NCBI GenBank assembly: GCA_963666575.2
Contig: CAXXYG010000011.1
Location: 62,001 to 126,000 of the forward strand
Source of the DNA: JABMQB01 sp963666575
GTDB lineage: Bacteria; Bacteroidota; Bacteroidia; Bacteroidales; Prolixibacteraceae
Direction: 5' to 3'
Length of the DNA stretch: 64,000 nt
The position numbers and the translations under genes were made by a program. Positions 55,475 to 64,000 of this stretch are shown here, piece after piece. Numbering within the stretch: position 1 is the first letter of the stretch; each line of letters opens with the position of its first letter. A model generated the notes under the pieces. It was given only the letters and a program-made list of their open reading frames with translations, was not told the DNA's origin and searched no databases.

Positions 55475-55486
55475 GGTTCAGATTAT

Positions 55487-56797
55487 TTATTCTTCATCCC
55501 AAACAAAATGGAAGTGAGGGCCAAACCTTTCGAATGCGGCTTTGTCCAATTCTTCCTGATGGTCAGGGTGTGCTATTGAAATGATCATTTTTGCTCTGTC
55601 TTGTAACGATTTGCCATACAAGTTTACTGCTCCGTATTCGGTTACCAGCCAGTGAATATTTGCCCTTGTACTTACAACACCTGCACCAGGAGTAAGTATT
55701 GGAGCAATTTTGCTAATTCCTTTATTGGTAATTGAAGGAACAGCTATAATCGGTTTTCCACCTTTACTTAATGAAGCACCACGCAGGAAATCGATTTGGC
55801 CACCTACACCCGAATAGAATTTTGTCCCAATTGAATCGGCACAAACCTGTCCGGTAATGTCGAGCTGGAGAGCTGAATTAATAGCAGTAACTTTTGGGTT
55901 TTTAGCAATAATGTTTACCCTGTTTGTATATTTTACATCTTGCATGGCTACTCCAGGATTATCGTCGACAAAATCGTATAATTTCTTCGACCCCATAAGG
56001 AAAGTAGCCACCATTTTACCTTTGTCAATATTTTTATTTCGCCCATTAACCACACCTTTATCGAAAAGGGGTAAAATACCATCGGCAAACATTTCAGAAT
56101 GTACACCAAGGTCTTTGTGGTTTCCAAGCATGCTTAATACAGCATTTGGAATTGACCCTATACCCATTTGAATGGTGGCTCCATCGTCAATTAGTTCGGC
56201 TACATAACGGCCTATTTTTTTATCAATATCGGTAGTAGGAGTCGGATTAACAGCATATAATGGTTCGTTGCTTTCAACAAACAGGTCAATATCGTCTAGC
56301 GAAATCATTGCATCGCCAAAAGCACGTGGTACATTCGGATTGATAATTGCAATTACCGTGTCGGCTGTTTCAACAGCTGCCAGGGTTGCATCAACCGAAG
56401 TCCCAAGTGAAACATAGCCAAATTTATCAGGCGATGAAACCTGGATCATAGCAACATTTACTTTTAGATATCCTTCTCGGATTAATCGCTGAGTTTCATG
56501 TAAGAATACAGGGATATAGTCGGCATATCCAGCTTGTGTTTGTTTGCGCACATTGTGCCCAACAAAAAACGATTCTAACTGAAAGATACCTTCAAACTCT
56601 GGATTAGCGTAATCAACAGCCCCTTCGGTATGAATGTGTTGAATTCTGACATTTCTGAATTCTTTATTTCTTCCCCTGTCACACATTGCCTTAATTAATG
56701 GATGGGGAGTTACTGCTACACTATGAAGGTGAACTCTATCGTTCGATTTAATTACCTTAACTGCCTCTTCTGCTTTAATAAATTTAATTGACTTCAT
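55487..56797 (-). CDS. succinyl-CoA:acetate/propionate-type CoA-transferase
   Basis: A 436-residue protein of the acetyl-CoA hydrolase/transferase family: TIQMGIGSIPNAV near 213, HSEMFADGILPLFDKGVV near 232, and the conserved GVGGQIDFLRGASLSKGGKP near 330. The gene lies directly upstream of the epimerase and decarboxylase genes, so it probably loads CoA onto succinate and unloads propionate or acetate, closing the fermentation cycle. An AGGAG ribosome site sits before the ATG at 56797. It is a paralogue of the gene at 45397-46752. Confidence 0.88.
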   Translation of the reverse strand: MKSIKFIKAEEAVKVIKSNDRVHLHSVAVTPHPLIKAMCDRGRNKEFRNVRIQHIHTEGAVDYANPEFEGIFQLESFFVGHNVRKQTQAGYADYIPVFLHETQRLIREGYLKVNVAMIQVSSPDKFGYVSLGTSVDATLAAVETADTVIAIINPNVPRAFGDAMISLDDIDLFVESNEPLYAVNPTPTTDIDKKIGRYVAELIDDGATIQMGIGSIPNAVLSMLGNHKDLGVHSEMFADGILPLFDKGVVNGRNKNIDKGKMVATFLMGSKKLYDFVDDNPGVAMQDVKYTNRVNIIAKNPKVTAINSALQLDITGQVCADSIGTKFYSGVGGQIDFLRGASLSKGGKPIIAVPSITNKGISKIAPILTPGAGVVSTRANIHWLVTEYGAVNLYGKSLQDRAKMIISIAHPDHQEELDKAAFERFGPHFHFVWDEE

Positions 56798-57211
56798 CTA
56801 CAAAAATCTCCTGCTATATTATACATAGGGAATTAAATCCCGGATTATTATTTAACCTAATTTTATTAATTATAGTATTAGAAAATGTACTCTAATTATA
56901 AATGATTATTTCAGTATTTCAGAATCCTAACTGTTGTTAAAAACGGCGGCAAATATAGGAATTATTCATCCATTTTGGGCTTTCGAATATATTATTTGGT
57001 TGTTCGAATCTATTTGTAAACTATTTGTTAAAAACAAAACAAGCTAACATCTGAAAGGTTTAATAATAAACAGGTTTAGTGTTATGAAAATGTTTTTGTT
57101 AATATTAATTGTTTAAAATGATCAATGCTATAATCAGGATTGTTTAACTAATTTATATCTTTGGCACGTGTTATAAAACATGAATTGAAATTTTAATAAA
57201 TTTTCTACCAG
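56798..57211. other. divergent promoter region between CoA-transferase and purL
   Basis: About 414 AT-rich bases with no gene. It holds the purL -7 box (listed separately) on the right, and must hold the CoA-transferase promoter on the left, where I find no clear match. Confidence 0.45.
57156..57163 (+). promoter_or_regulatory. -7 box of purL
   Basis: TATCTTTG fits TAnnTTTG and lies 48 bases before the purL start. No clear -33 element. I see no purine riboswitch in the leader. Confidence 0.5.
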
Positions 57212-60200
57212 ATGATTCTTTTTTTTAAACCTTCCGGTCAAACAATAATTGGCGTTGATTCGCAAAAACAACTAGAAAAAACAGATGTAGCCAAATTGGA
57301 ATGGCTTTTTGGAGATGCCAAAATACTTGATGAATTGCAGGTCACTGGTTATTTTGTTGGACCCCGAAAAGAAATGTTGACTCCATGGAGTACAAATGCA
57401 GTAGAAATTACCCAAAATATGGGTATTGATGGAATTATCAGAATGGAGGAGTTTTTTCAGGCTGAAAATGAAAAAGCAAAATTTGATCCCATGCTGCAGG
57501 TTTTATACACAAATTTAGATCAAACAATTTTTACCATTAGCAGGGAACCTGAACCTATCATTGAAATTTCAGATATTGCTTCATATAACGAACAAGAGGG
57601 TCTGGCTTTAAATGTTGATGAAATAGAATACCTCGATTCTGTTTCTGAAAAATTAGGCCGTAAATTAACCGACAGCGAAGTATTTGGATTTTCACAGGTG
57701 AATTCGGAACATTGCAGGCATAAAATATTTAATGGTGTTTTTAAAATCGATGGGGTTGAAAAAGAAGCTTCCTTATTTGAGATGATTAAAAAAACATCGG
57801 CAATAAATCCCAATAAAATTGTTTCGGCATACAAAGATAATTGTTCGTTTGTTGAAGGCCCTGTGGTGGAGCAATTTGCGCCAAAAACACAAGATACTTC
57901 CGATTTTTTTGAAGTAAAAGACATCACATCGGTGCTTTCGTTAAAAGCCGAAACACATAATTTTCCAACAACTGTTGAGCCATTTAACGGAGCAGCTACG
58001 GGAACAGGTGGTGAGATTCGCGACCGTATGGCTGGCGGTAAAGGAAGTATTCCTATTGCAGGCACTGCCGTTTATATGACGTCGTATCCACGTTCGGAGG
58101 CTGCACGCCCATGGGAACAGGCTACCGAACCGCGTAAATGGTTGTATCAAACTCCTGAAGAGATTTTAATAAAAGCTTCGAATGGTGCCAGCGATTTTGG
58201 AAACAAGTTTGGGCAGCCAATAATTAATGGTTCGGTTTTAACTTTCGAACATTTTGAAAAGTTTAAAAAATACGGGTACGATAAAGTAATAATGCTGGCA
58301 GGCGGAATTGGATTTGCCAAAAAAGAAGACAGCCTGAAAGATGACCCCAAAACCGGCGATGAAGTAGTTTTATTAGGTGGAGATAACTACCGTATTGGAA
58401 TGGGTGGAGGTGCTGTATCGTCAGTTGCAACCGGCGAATTTAAAAATGCCATTGAATTAAATGCTGTGCAGCGTGCCAATCCCGAAATGCAAAAAAGGGC
58501 TTTTAATGCCATTAGGGCAATGAGCGAAAGTGATATAAATCCAGTGGTTTCAATTCACGACCATGGGGCAGGTGGCCATTTAAATTGTTTGTCGGAATTA
58601 GTTGAAACTACCGGCGGAAAAATTGATACTTCAAAATTGCCGGTTGGTGACCCAACTCTTTCTCAAAAAGAAATTATTGGAAATGAATCTCAGGAAAGAA
58701 TGGGATTGGTCATTGATCATGAGCATGTGGCGCTTTTAAAGCGGATAGCCGACCGCGAAAGGTCGCCCATGTATGTTATCGGAAAAACAACCGGCGACAT
58801 GCAATTTACATTCGAAAATTCAAAAACAGGCGAAAAATCAATTGATTGGCAATTGGGATATATGTTTGGTAAACCACCAAAAACTATACTGGAAGATACG
58901 ACAGAAATTACGGCTTTTGATACCTTAAAATATACTTCTGAGCAAATTACTGAGTACACTGAAAATGTGCTCCAACTTGAATCGGTAGCTTGTAAAGATT
59001 GGTTAACCAATAAAGTTGACCGTTCGGTTACCGGTAAAATTGCCAAACAACAAAATGCAGGTAAACTTCATCTGCCATTAAACAATGTAGGTGTTGTAAC
59101 CATCGATTACCGTGGGAAACCAGGAATTGCAACATCGCTGGGCCATGCACCTATAGCAGGATTGATAAATGCTGCCCATGGTTCTGTTTTATCAATTGCC
59201 GAGTCGTTAACTAATATTATTTGGGCTCCATTAACTGATAAAATACGCAGTGTTTCGTTAAGTGCCAACTGGATGTGGCCTGCCAAAAACCCGGGTGAAA
59301 ATGCCCGAATGTATGAAGCGGTTAAGGCTGCAAGTGATTTTGCATGTGATTTAGGAATTAATATTCCTACCGGAAAAGATTCCATGTCGATGACGCAAAA
59401 ATATGCTGATGAAGTTGTTTTTGCTCCGGGAACTGTAATTATTTCGGCTTCAGGAGAAGTGTCTGATGTCAATAAAGTTGTTGAGCCGGTGTTAATTAAT
59501 GACCCATCAAAAGAATTACTTTTTGTTGATTTTTCATTTTCGGAGCGTGTTTTAGGAGGTAGTGCTTTTGCCCAATCGCTGAGTAAATTGGGAAATAATG
59601 CACCAACAGTTTCCGATACACCAGCTTTTGTAAAAGCATTTAATGCAATTCAGGATCTGATTATTGAAGGACAGATACTGGCAGGGCACGATATAGGGTC
59701 GGGTGGTTTAATAACCACACTCCTGGAAATGTGTTTTACCGATAATGAAACAGGAATTGAAGCTGACTTAACCGGGCTTGGTGAGAAAGACCTGGTTAAA
59801 ACACTTTTTGCTGAAAATCCGGGAATTGTAATTCAGTGTAATAATCAACAAGTTGTAAAAGATTGCCTTGATAAAAAAGGTATTCAATATGTTACTATTG
59901 GGAAACCAGCGTCCGGAAGAAAATTAAAAATTGCCAATTTTGAACAGGTTACCGAGTTTGATATAAATAGTTTACGCGATTTATGGTTTAAAACTTCGTA
60001 TTTACTCGATCGTAAGCAATCAGGCGAAGAACTGGCTCTTGAGCGATTTAAGAATTACACAAAAAATGAGCTTAACTTTAAATTTGGTGATTTTACGGGC
60101 AAAGCAGCCGATTATGGCATCGACATAAACCGTCGAACTCCTTCAGGGGTTAAAGCTGCTATCATTAGGGAAAAGGGTGTAAATGGCGACCGTGAAATGG

Positions 60201-60892
60201 CTTATGCCATGTATCTGGCAGGCATGGATGTTAAAGATGTGCACATGACCGATTTAATTAATGGCCGTGAAACATTGGAAGATATTAACATGGTTGTATT
60301 TGTTGGTGGTTTTTCAAATTCCGATGTCCTTGGTTCTGCAAAAGGATGGGCAGGAGCTTTTAAGTACAATCAGAAAGCAAAAATTGCCCTTGATAATTTT
60401 TATAAACGTACCGATACATTAAGTTTAGGTATTTGTAATGGTTGCCAGTTAATGGTTGAATTAGGGTTGGTTTATCCAAACCATACACAACCTACTAAAA
60501 TGCTCCATAATACCTCACATAAATTCGAATCCATTTTTGTGAATGTTGACATTTTAAAAAATAACTCGGTAATGATGGGAAATATGGATGGTATGAAACT
60601 GGGTGTATGGGTGGCTCACGGCGAAGGCCAGTTTAGTTTTCCTTTTAAAGAAGAAAAATACCAGATTCCCGTAAAATACAGCAACGATTTTTATCCTGCT
60701 AATCCAAATGGTTCGGCGTTTGCAACGGCTGCTATTTGTTCCGACGATGGCCGCCATTTTGCGATGATGCCACACATCGAAAGGGCATTTAAACCATACC
60801 AATGGCCTTATTATCCCGAAGAAAGGAATGATGAAGTAGCCCCTTGGATAAAAGCTTTTGTGAATGCACGAGAATGGATAAAAAATCAATAA
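57212..60892 (+). CDS. purL: phosphoribosylformylglycinamidine synthase, single-chain
   Basis: A 1226-residue large-type PurL. The N-terminal PurS-like part is followed by FGAM-synthase domains (SEVFGFSQVNSEHCRHKIFN near 155, SLKAETHNFPTTVEPFNGAA near 246, HDHGAGGHLNCLSELVE near 450). A C-terminal glutaminase has the nucleophile Cys near residue 1075 in LGICNGCQLM and the late PHIERAF. It makes FGAM from FGAR with ATP and glutamine in purine synthesis. It stands alone, with no other purine gene nearby. Confidence 0.97.
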   Translation: MILFFKPSGQTIIGVDSQKQLEKTDVAKLEWLFGDAKILDELQVTGYFVGPRKEMLTPWSTNAVEITQNMGIDGIIRMEEFFQAENEKAKFDPMLQVLYTNLDQTIFTISREPEPIIEISDIASYNEQEGLALNVDEIEYLDSVSEKLGRKLTDSEVFGFSQVNSEHCRHKIFNGVFKIDGVEKEASLFEMIKKTSAINPNKIVSAYKDNCSFVEGPVVEQFAPKTQDTSDFFEVKDITSVLSLKAETHNFPTTVEPFNGAATGTGGEIRDRMAGGKGSIPIAGTAVYMTSYPRSEAARPWEQATEPRKWLYQTPEEILIKASNGASDFGNKFGQPIINGSVLTFEHFEKFKKYGYDKVIMLAGGIGFAKKEDSLKDDPKTGDEVVLLGGDNYRIGMGGGAVSSVATGEFKNAIELNAVQRANPEMQKRAFNAIRAMSESDINPVVSIHDHGAGGHLNCLSELVETTGGKIDTSKLPVGDPTLSQKEIIGNESQERMGLVIDHEHVALLKRIADRERSPMYVIGKTTGDMQFTFENSKTGEKSIDWQLGYMFGKPPKTILEDTTEITAFDTLKYTSEQITEYTENVLQLESVACKDWLTNKVDRSVTGKIAKQQNAGKLHLPLNNVGVVTIDYRGKPGIATSLGHAPIAGLINAAHGSVLSIAESLTNIIWAPLTDKIRSVSLSANWMWPAKNPGENARMYEAVKAASDFACDLGINIPTGKDSMSMTQKYADEVVFAPGTVIISASGEVSDVNKVVEPVLINDPSKELLFVDFSFSERVLGGSAFAQSLSKLGNNAPTVSDTPAFVKAFNAIQDLIIEGQILAGHDIGSGGLITTLLEMCFTDNETGIEADLTGLGEKDLVKTLFAENPGIVIQCNNQQVVKDCLDKKGIQYVTIGKPASGRKLKIANFEQVTEFDINSLRDLWFKTSYLLDRKQSGEELALERFKNYTKNELNFKFGDFTGKAADYGIDINRRTPSGVKAAIIREKGVNGDREMAYAMYLAGMDVKDVHMTDLINGRETLEDINMVVFVGGFSNSDVLGSAKGWAGAFKYNQKAKIALDNFYKRTDTLSLGICNGCQLMVELGLVYPNHTQPTKMLHNTSHKFESIFVNVDILKNNSVMMGNMDGMKLGVWVAHGEGQFSFPFKEEKYQIPVKYSNDFYPANPNGSAFATAAICSDDGRHFAMMPHIERAFKPYQWPYYPEERNDEVAPWIKAFVNAREWIKNQ

Positions 60893-60947
60893 AATTTCGG
60901 AGAACAAAAACTGATTTAAAGTTTAGGATAGTTCCTGGTTAAAATAG

Positions 60948-62207
60948 TTAATCGTTGTAATTGATTGTATTTTGCATTTCTTCTAAATTGCTGGTTTTTA
61001 TTTTACCTTCCGATATCCATAAAACAATTTCAAAATTTGAGTTATTGAGTGCTGTTTTTAACAAGTTGTCTGGTTTTAAAGTGTATCTATTCATTTTTTT
61101 TTCGCCCTTCCAATCAATAAAACCAAAGGCATAATATATAAGTTCAGTGCAGAATAAACGGTCGGGTGATTCAATGTTGAAATTAAAATCGTACTTTTTG
61201 TTGTTATGCCTAAGTGCCGATAAAATTGTCCGTTTGTTTTGATTTGTTAAGTTTTTATGCCTGATTATTAAATAGTCGTCACCATCGGCATATTTTTGGA
61301 GGGTATTTAATGTTGTTTTGCTGCGTAAGCTTTCAAACATTCCTGCACCATTCTGAAAATAGTGTTTGAATTTTAAAACCATTGGTGCGTCGTTAAATCC
61401 ATTAGTTTTGAGTTGTTTATAATTTCCTAGCCATATAGCTGAATGCCCAAAATAACCAGGGATAAAATTGTCAGTCATGTGTTTTCTCGATTTACTTAAC
61501 ACAATATCGAAAGGTTGAAGATGATCACTTAAAAGTTGAATGTTTTTTTCCTGATTAATGTTTTTATGGAACAAACCGGCAATATTTCCAAAAGCACCAC
61601 TTAATACATTGCTCGTTTGATAAATAAAATTATTAAAACAGAAGGGTCGGGTTGTATTTGTATTTATAGGTTGTAAAGGTAATGCAGGCAGTTGCTTTTG
61701 TATCTTTTTTGATTTGATAAACCGCCGCGTTTTATTGAGAATTTTTTTTGGCACAACCAAAGACTTATCACCGCGGTTAATAGTTTGGCTGATGTATTTA
61801 TCACGGCTGTAAAAGTTTTGATATTTACTAGCCGAATTATAAAGCATAGTAGCTGCTTCGTTATTACTGGTTTTGTCCTGAAATAGATTGGTTAATTGTT
61901 GGTCAATTATTAAATGTGAATGTAAGTTTTCGAATAACAGATTTATTTCTTGCCCTTTTAATTGTTTGTTTAGTTTTTTCTCGGAAGCAATTTGTTGGGT
62001 AATACTATCGGTTTGAATAAATAAATCGGATTTTTGATTTTTAATATCTGATAGCAGAGTTCCGTTTGTAAATGTTGAGGATGAAACATATCCTTCTTTG
62101 ATTGAACTACAGGAACTTAAAATAACAATTAATAAAAAACAGGAATAGTAGCATGTCCATTTTAGTTTGAAAGGTTGGGATTTGATTATATTCGAAAAGT
62201 TGGGCAT
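60948..62207 (-). CDS. YiiX-like permuted papain-fold lipoprotein (NlpC/P60 superfamily)
   Basis: A 419-residue protein with a lipoprotein signal (lipobox Cys near residue 33, VILSSCSSI). The last half carries the permuted papain pattern: a histidine in YFGHSAIWLGNY near 260 and a cysteine in RLFCTELIYYAFGF near 355. Family members are thought to cut or modify peptide or lipid bonds at the cell envelope; the true substrate is unknown. The first half (about 45-200) is helical and unmatched. It lies 19 bp downstream of the DJ-1/PfpI gene on the same strand. Confidence 0.78.
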   Translation of the reverse strand: MPNFSNIIKSQPFKLKWTCYYSCFLLIVILSSCSSIKEGYVSSSTFTNGTLLSDIKNQKSDLFIQTDSITQQIASEKKLNKQLKGQEINLLFENLHSHLIIDQQLTNLFQDKTSNNEAATMLYNSASKYQNFYSRDKYISQTINRGDKSLVVPKKILNKTRRFIKSKKIQKQLPALPLQPINTNTTRPFCFNNFIYQTSNVLSGAFGNIAGLFHKNINQEKNIQLLSDHLQPFDIVLSKSRKHMTDNFIPGYFGHSAIWLGNYKQLKTNGFNDAPMVLKFKHYFQNGAGMFESLRSKTTLNTLQKYADGDDYLIIRHKNLTNQNKRTILSALRHNNKKYDFNFNIESPDRLFCTELIYYAFGFIDWKGEKKMNRYTLKPDNLLKTALNNSNFEIVLWISEGKIKTSNLEEMQNTINYND

Positions 62208-62226
62208 TTGTCAGGCAGTTCTGATA

Positions 62227-62772
62227 TTAACGTAATTGTAATTGTTCAGAAAGTTTTGTGGCGGTTTGTTTATCAATTAAAACCTCTACGATTTTTAAGG
62301 CAAAATGAATGGCTACACCCGCACCTTTTCCGGTTATAATATTACCATCGGCAACCACAGGTAGCTCCGAAATGGTAGCCCCGGTTAAATATTTCTCAAA
62401 TCCAGGGAAACAGGTTGCTGTTTTTCCCTTTAACAGCCCAAGGTTCCCAAAAACCAGCGGTGCTGCACAAATTGCCGCAATAGGTTTGTTCGTACTATAA
62501 AAGTTTTGAATTTGTTGTTTCAGTCCAGAGTGGTTGTTAAGGTTTTCTGAGCCTGGCATCCCTCCGGGTAGGATGATCATGGAAACCTGCCCGTAATTTA
62601 TATTCTCAAAAAGTTCATCGGCACTTACTGTAATATTATGGGCTCCTTCAACTTTAAGCTCTCCTGTGATTGAAACAACAGTAACCTGAATATTTGCCCT
62701 TCGTAATACGTCAATAATCGATATGGCTTCAATTTCTTCAAATCCTGTTGCTAAATGGATACATACTTTCAT
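62227..62772 (-). CDS. DJ-1/PfpI family protein (glyoxalase/deglycase-like)
   Basis: A 181-residue protein of the DJ-1 type. The nucleophile Cys102 lies in PIAAICAAPLVFG, with FEEIEAISIIDVLRRA near the start and the late GKGAGVAIHFALKIVE. Members act as glyoxalases or stress chaperones, and the length fits the YajL/DJ-1 branch. A strong terminator separates it from the upstream sigma-factor gene. Confidence 0.9.
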   Translation of the reverse strand: MKVCIHLATGFEEIEAISIIDVLRRANIQVTVVSITGELKVEGAHNITVSADELFENINYGQVSMIILPGGMPGSENLNNHSGLKQQIQNFYSTNKPIAAICAAPLVFGNLGLLKGKTATCFPGFEKYLTGATISELPVVADGNIITGKGAGVAIHFALKIVEVLIDKQTATKLSEQLQLR

Positions 62773-62796
62773 TTACATTATTTTTCTTCTAAAAAT

Positions 62797-62828
62797 AAAA
62801 AAGATCCCCGATAACGAGGATCTTTTGA
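62797..62828 (-). terminator. terminator of the ECF sigma-factor gene
   Basis: AAAAGATCC at 62799-62807 pairs with GGATCTTTT at 62818-62826 around a ten-base loop, and the minus strand continues into a T-rich run. It lies 29 bases past the sigma gene stop. Confidence 0.8.
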
Positions 62829-62856
62829 TCAAAAAATATAATGTATTTGAGTTTTA

Positions 62857-63366
62857 TCAGTTATTTGAATATTCGCTTAACGATTTTTCAAGTTTTTTGC
62901 GGGTAAAGAAAATGCGGCTTTTAACTGTTCCTAGTGGTAGTTCTAATTCTTTAGCAATTTCTTTGTACTTATAACCATCTAAAAACATAGTAAACGGCAC
63001 TCTGTAGTCGCTCTCAAGGGCGTTAATGCTTTTTGAGATTTCTTTTGAATGATAAAATGAATCCGGTCCCGGGTACATTTTATCCTTTGAAAATTTTAAG
63101 TGAAATTCATTATTTGCACCATCAAATGTATTTTTAATTTTCACATTCCTCCGGTAATCATTAATGAAAGTATTTTTCATAATGGTGTAAATCCAAGCCT
63201 TAAAGTTTGTGTTTTGAGCAAATTTATCACGGTATGTAAGGGCTTTTAAAAACGTTTCTTGTAAAAGGTCGTTTGCCCTTTCTCCATCTGAGGTAAGACT
63301 TAATGCATAATAATGTAATTTGTCTTGTAACCCAAGCAGTGCGTTATTAAATTGAATCTGAGTCAT
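62857..63366 (-). CDS. RNA polymerase sigma factor, ECF/sigma-70 family
   Basis: A 169-residue sigma factor: region 2 (about 10-75, GERANDLLQETFLKALTYRDK, WIYTIMKNTFINDYRR) and region 4 (about 112-165, LESDYRVPFTMFLDGYKYKEI, ELPLGTVKSRIFFTRKKL). No anti-sigma gene adjoins it, unlike the FecR-paired sigma at 25937. It is divergent from a TonB-dependent receptor gene, which it might control. Targets are unknown. Confidence 0.9.
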   Translation of the reverse strand: MTQIQFNNALLGLQDKLHYYALSLTSDGERANDLLQETFLKALTYRDKFAQNTNFKAWIYTIMKNTFINDYRRNVKIKNTFDGANNEFHLKFSKDKMYPGPDSFYHSKEISKSINALESDYRVPFTMFLDGYKYKEIAKELELPLGTVKSRIFFTRKKLEKSLSEYSNN

Positions 63367-63392
63367 GGTGTGTTATTTTTAATTTGTCTAAA

Positions 63393-63400
63393 CAAATATA
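63393..63400 (-). promoter_or_regulatory. -7 box of the ECF sigma-factor gene
   Basis: On the minus strand TATATTTG (complement of 63393-63400) lies 26 bases before the sigma gene start and fits TAnnTTTG. Confidence 0.5.
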
Positions 63401-63416
63401 AGCGAACGCACGCTTC

Positions 63417-63442
63417 AATAAAAGGTTTTTAGGCCTTTTATT
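63417..63442. other. hairpin in the divergent promoter region
   Basis: AATAAAAGG at 63417-63425 pairs perfectly with CCTTTTATT at 63434-63442 around an eight-base loop. It lies just upstream of the sigma-factor promoter. It could be an operator dyad or a weak terminator; there is no gene ending beside it. Confidence 0.35.
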
Positions 63443-63629
63443 AGTCGATTTTATCTATTGTAGATAAAAAAAATTGATGCTTAGTATTTTGTTTGTACGC
63501 AACTGCCTTATTTTTAGTTCGTTTTTATGAGAATAAGAAAAATTTATTTTCGTAAATATTGAAACTGTGTTCATTACAACCATTGATTCTAGCGAGAAAA
63601 TTCAAAAATATGGCTTTGTCATTTTTTTA

Positions 63630-63637
63630 TATATTTG
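63630..63637 (+). promoter_or_regulatory. -7 box of the TonB-dependent receptor gene
   Basis: TATATTTG on the plus strand, 18 bases before the receptor start, fits TAnnTTTG. The -33 element is unclear. Confidence 0.5.
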
Positions 63638-63655
63638 CCGACGATTAAAATAATT

Positions 63656-64000
63656 ATGTATAGAAATTATCAAAAAGTACTTAAACAACACTTTTTTGTT
63701 TTTAGGAAATGGTCCCGAAAAGGCTTTGCTTTATTTCAGGTAATGAATAAAGTTGTAGCTATATCTACTTTGGGAATCATGTACCTGAATTCAGTAGAAG
63801 CTCAAAATGAATTTCTGCCGAATGATACTTTAAAAACAGAAATTGATGTTGACCTTGATGAGATCGAGGTAAGTGCGCAAAGAGCCCCTGTGACTTTTTC
63901 ACAGGCAGCACGGATTATTTCCGTGATTGAGAGAGTTGATATTGAAGCTGCTCCTGTTGAGAGTATACAGGAACTGCTTGAGTTTGTACACAGTGTCGAT
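63656..64000 (+). CDS. TonB-dependent receptor, 5' part only
   Basis: The first 115 codons of a gene cut by the window end. A basic stretch (RKWSRKGFALFQVMNK) and a leader ending at NSVEAQNEF precede the start of a plug domain: DEIEVSAQRAPVTFSQAARI, then ERVDIEAAP and IQELLEFVHSVD. The pattern is closest to BtuB/siderophore-type receptors, not SusC, because there is no carboxypeptidase-like domain. No cobalamin riboswitch was recognised upstream. The ligand is unknown. Confidence 0.85.
   Translation, partial: MYRNYQKVLKQHFFVFRKWSRKGFALFQVMNKVVAISTLGIMYLNSVEAQNEFLPNDTLKTEIDVDLDEIEVSAQRAPVTFSQAARIISVIERVDIEAAPVESIQELLEFVHSVD

Noticed and set aside
63367..63655. Cobalamin riboswitch upstream of the BtuB-like receptor
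   Set aside because: I looked for the conserved B12-box and found nothing similar; the leader is short and AT-rich.
1..64000. CRISPR arrays, tRNA or rRNA genes, prophage or intact insertion sequences
   Set aside because: No regularly spaced repeats, cloverleaf-like segments, rRNA-like stretches, transposase or phage genes were recognised on either strand. A search with tRNA and rRNA models would be decisive.

Overview
The window looks like chromosome from a low-GC, polysaccharide-degrading, fermentative member of the Bacteroidota, probably marine and close to the Marinilabiliales/Prolixibacteraceae. This rests on gene content: a SusC/SusD pair with an ECF sigma factor and FecR, a DUF4249 protein beside a TonB receptor, M56-TonB fusions, GH106-type enzymes, and promoters of the Bacteroidota form TAnnTTTG. 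No species can be named from the sequence alone.

Region 1 (1-3937, + strand) holds the end of one TonB-domain gene, a complete TonB-like protein, a BlaI/MecI repressor overlapping an M56 (BlaR1-type) peptidase that carries its own TonB domain, and a TPR protein. Region 2 (4024-7591, - strand) is a DUF4249 lipoprotein with its TonB-dependent receptor. At 7944-10865 there is a fused FAD/iron-sulfur D-lactate/glycolate-type dehydrogenase.

Region 3 (11001-36389, - strand, with a divergent GntR regulator to 37268) is a large carbohydrate-utilisation region. Its right-hand, intact half runs MFS transporter, fucose/arabinose-isomerase-like enzyme, sulfatase, GH106-like glycosidase, secreted esterase, CE15 glucuronoyl esterase, ECF sigma, FecR, SusC, SusD. 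Its left-hand half (11001-19115) holds a second GH106-like enzyme, a PIG-L deacetylase, a Gfo/Idh/MocA oxidoreductase and a HAD phosphatase. Between these lie broken genes: a truncated PIG-L start, a truncated GH106 duplicate, a broken small gene with a possible helix-turn-helix, and a chimera of the start of a Gfo/Idh/MocA gene with the end of a nitrilase gene. This is a decayed second module. The likely substrate is a sulfated glycan containing rhamnose and uronic acid; that is inference.

Region 4 (37298-47261, - strand) is centred on acyl-CoA and acetate: a sirtuin, an ADP-forming acetyl-CoA synthetase fused to a GNAT domain, an OFA-type transporter, AMP-forming acetyl-CoA synthetase, a hotdog thioesterase, a CoA-transferase and a YccF membrane protein. 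Sirtuin plus GNAT plus Acs suggests reversible lysine acylation of acetate activation. A propeller-type sensor histidine kinase lies at 47524-50859 (+).

Region 5 (50933-56797, - strand) encodes the end of the succinate-to-propionate route: CoA-transferase, methylmalonyl-CoA epimerase, and the carboxyltransferase, gamma, biotin and beta subunits of a sodium-pumping decarboxylase. The epimerase and beta-subunit genes each carry an apparent one-base insertion in a homopolymer, which may be sequencing error. Region 6 (57212-64000) has purL, a permuted NlpC/P60-like lipoprotein, a DJ-1/PfpI protein, an ECF sigma factor and the start of a TonB-dependent receptor cut by the window end. No rRNA, tRNA, CRISPR array or intact insertion sequence was seen.
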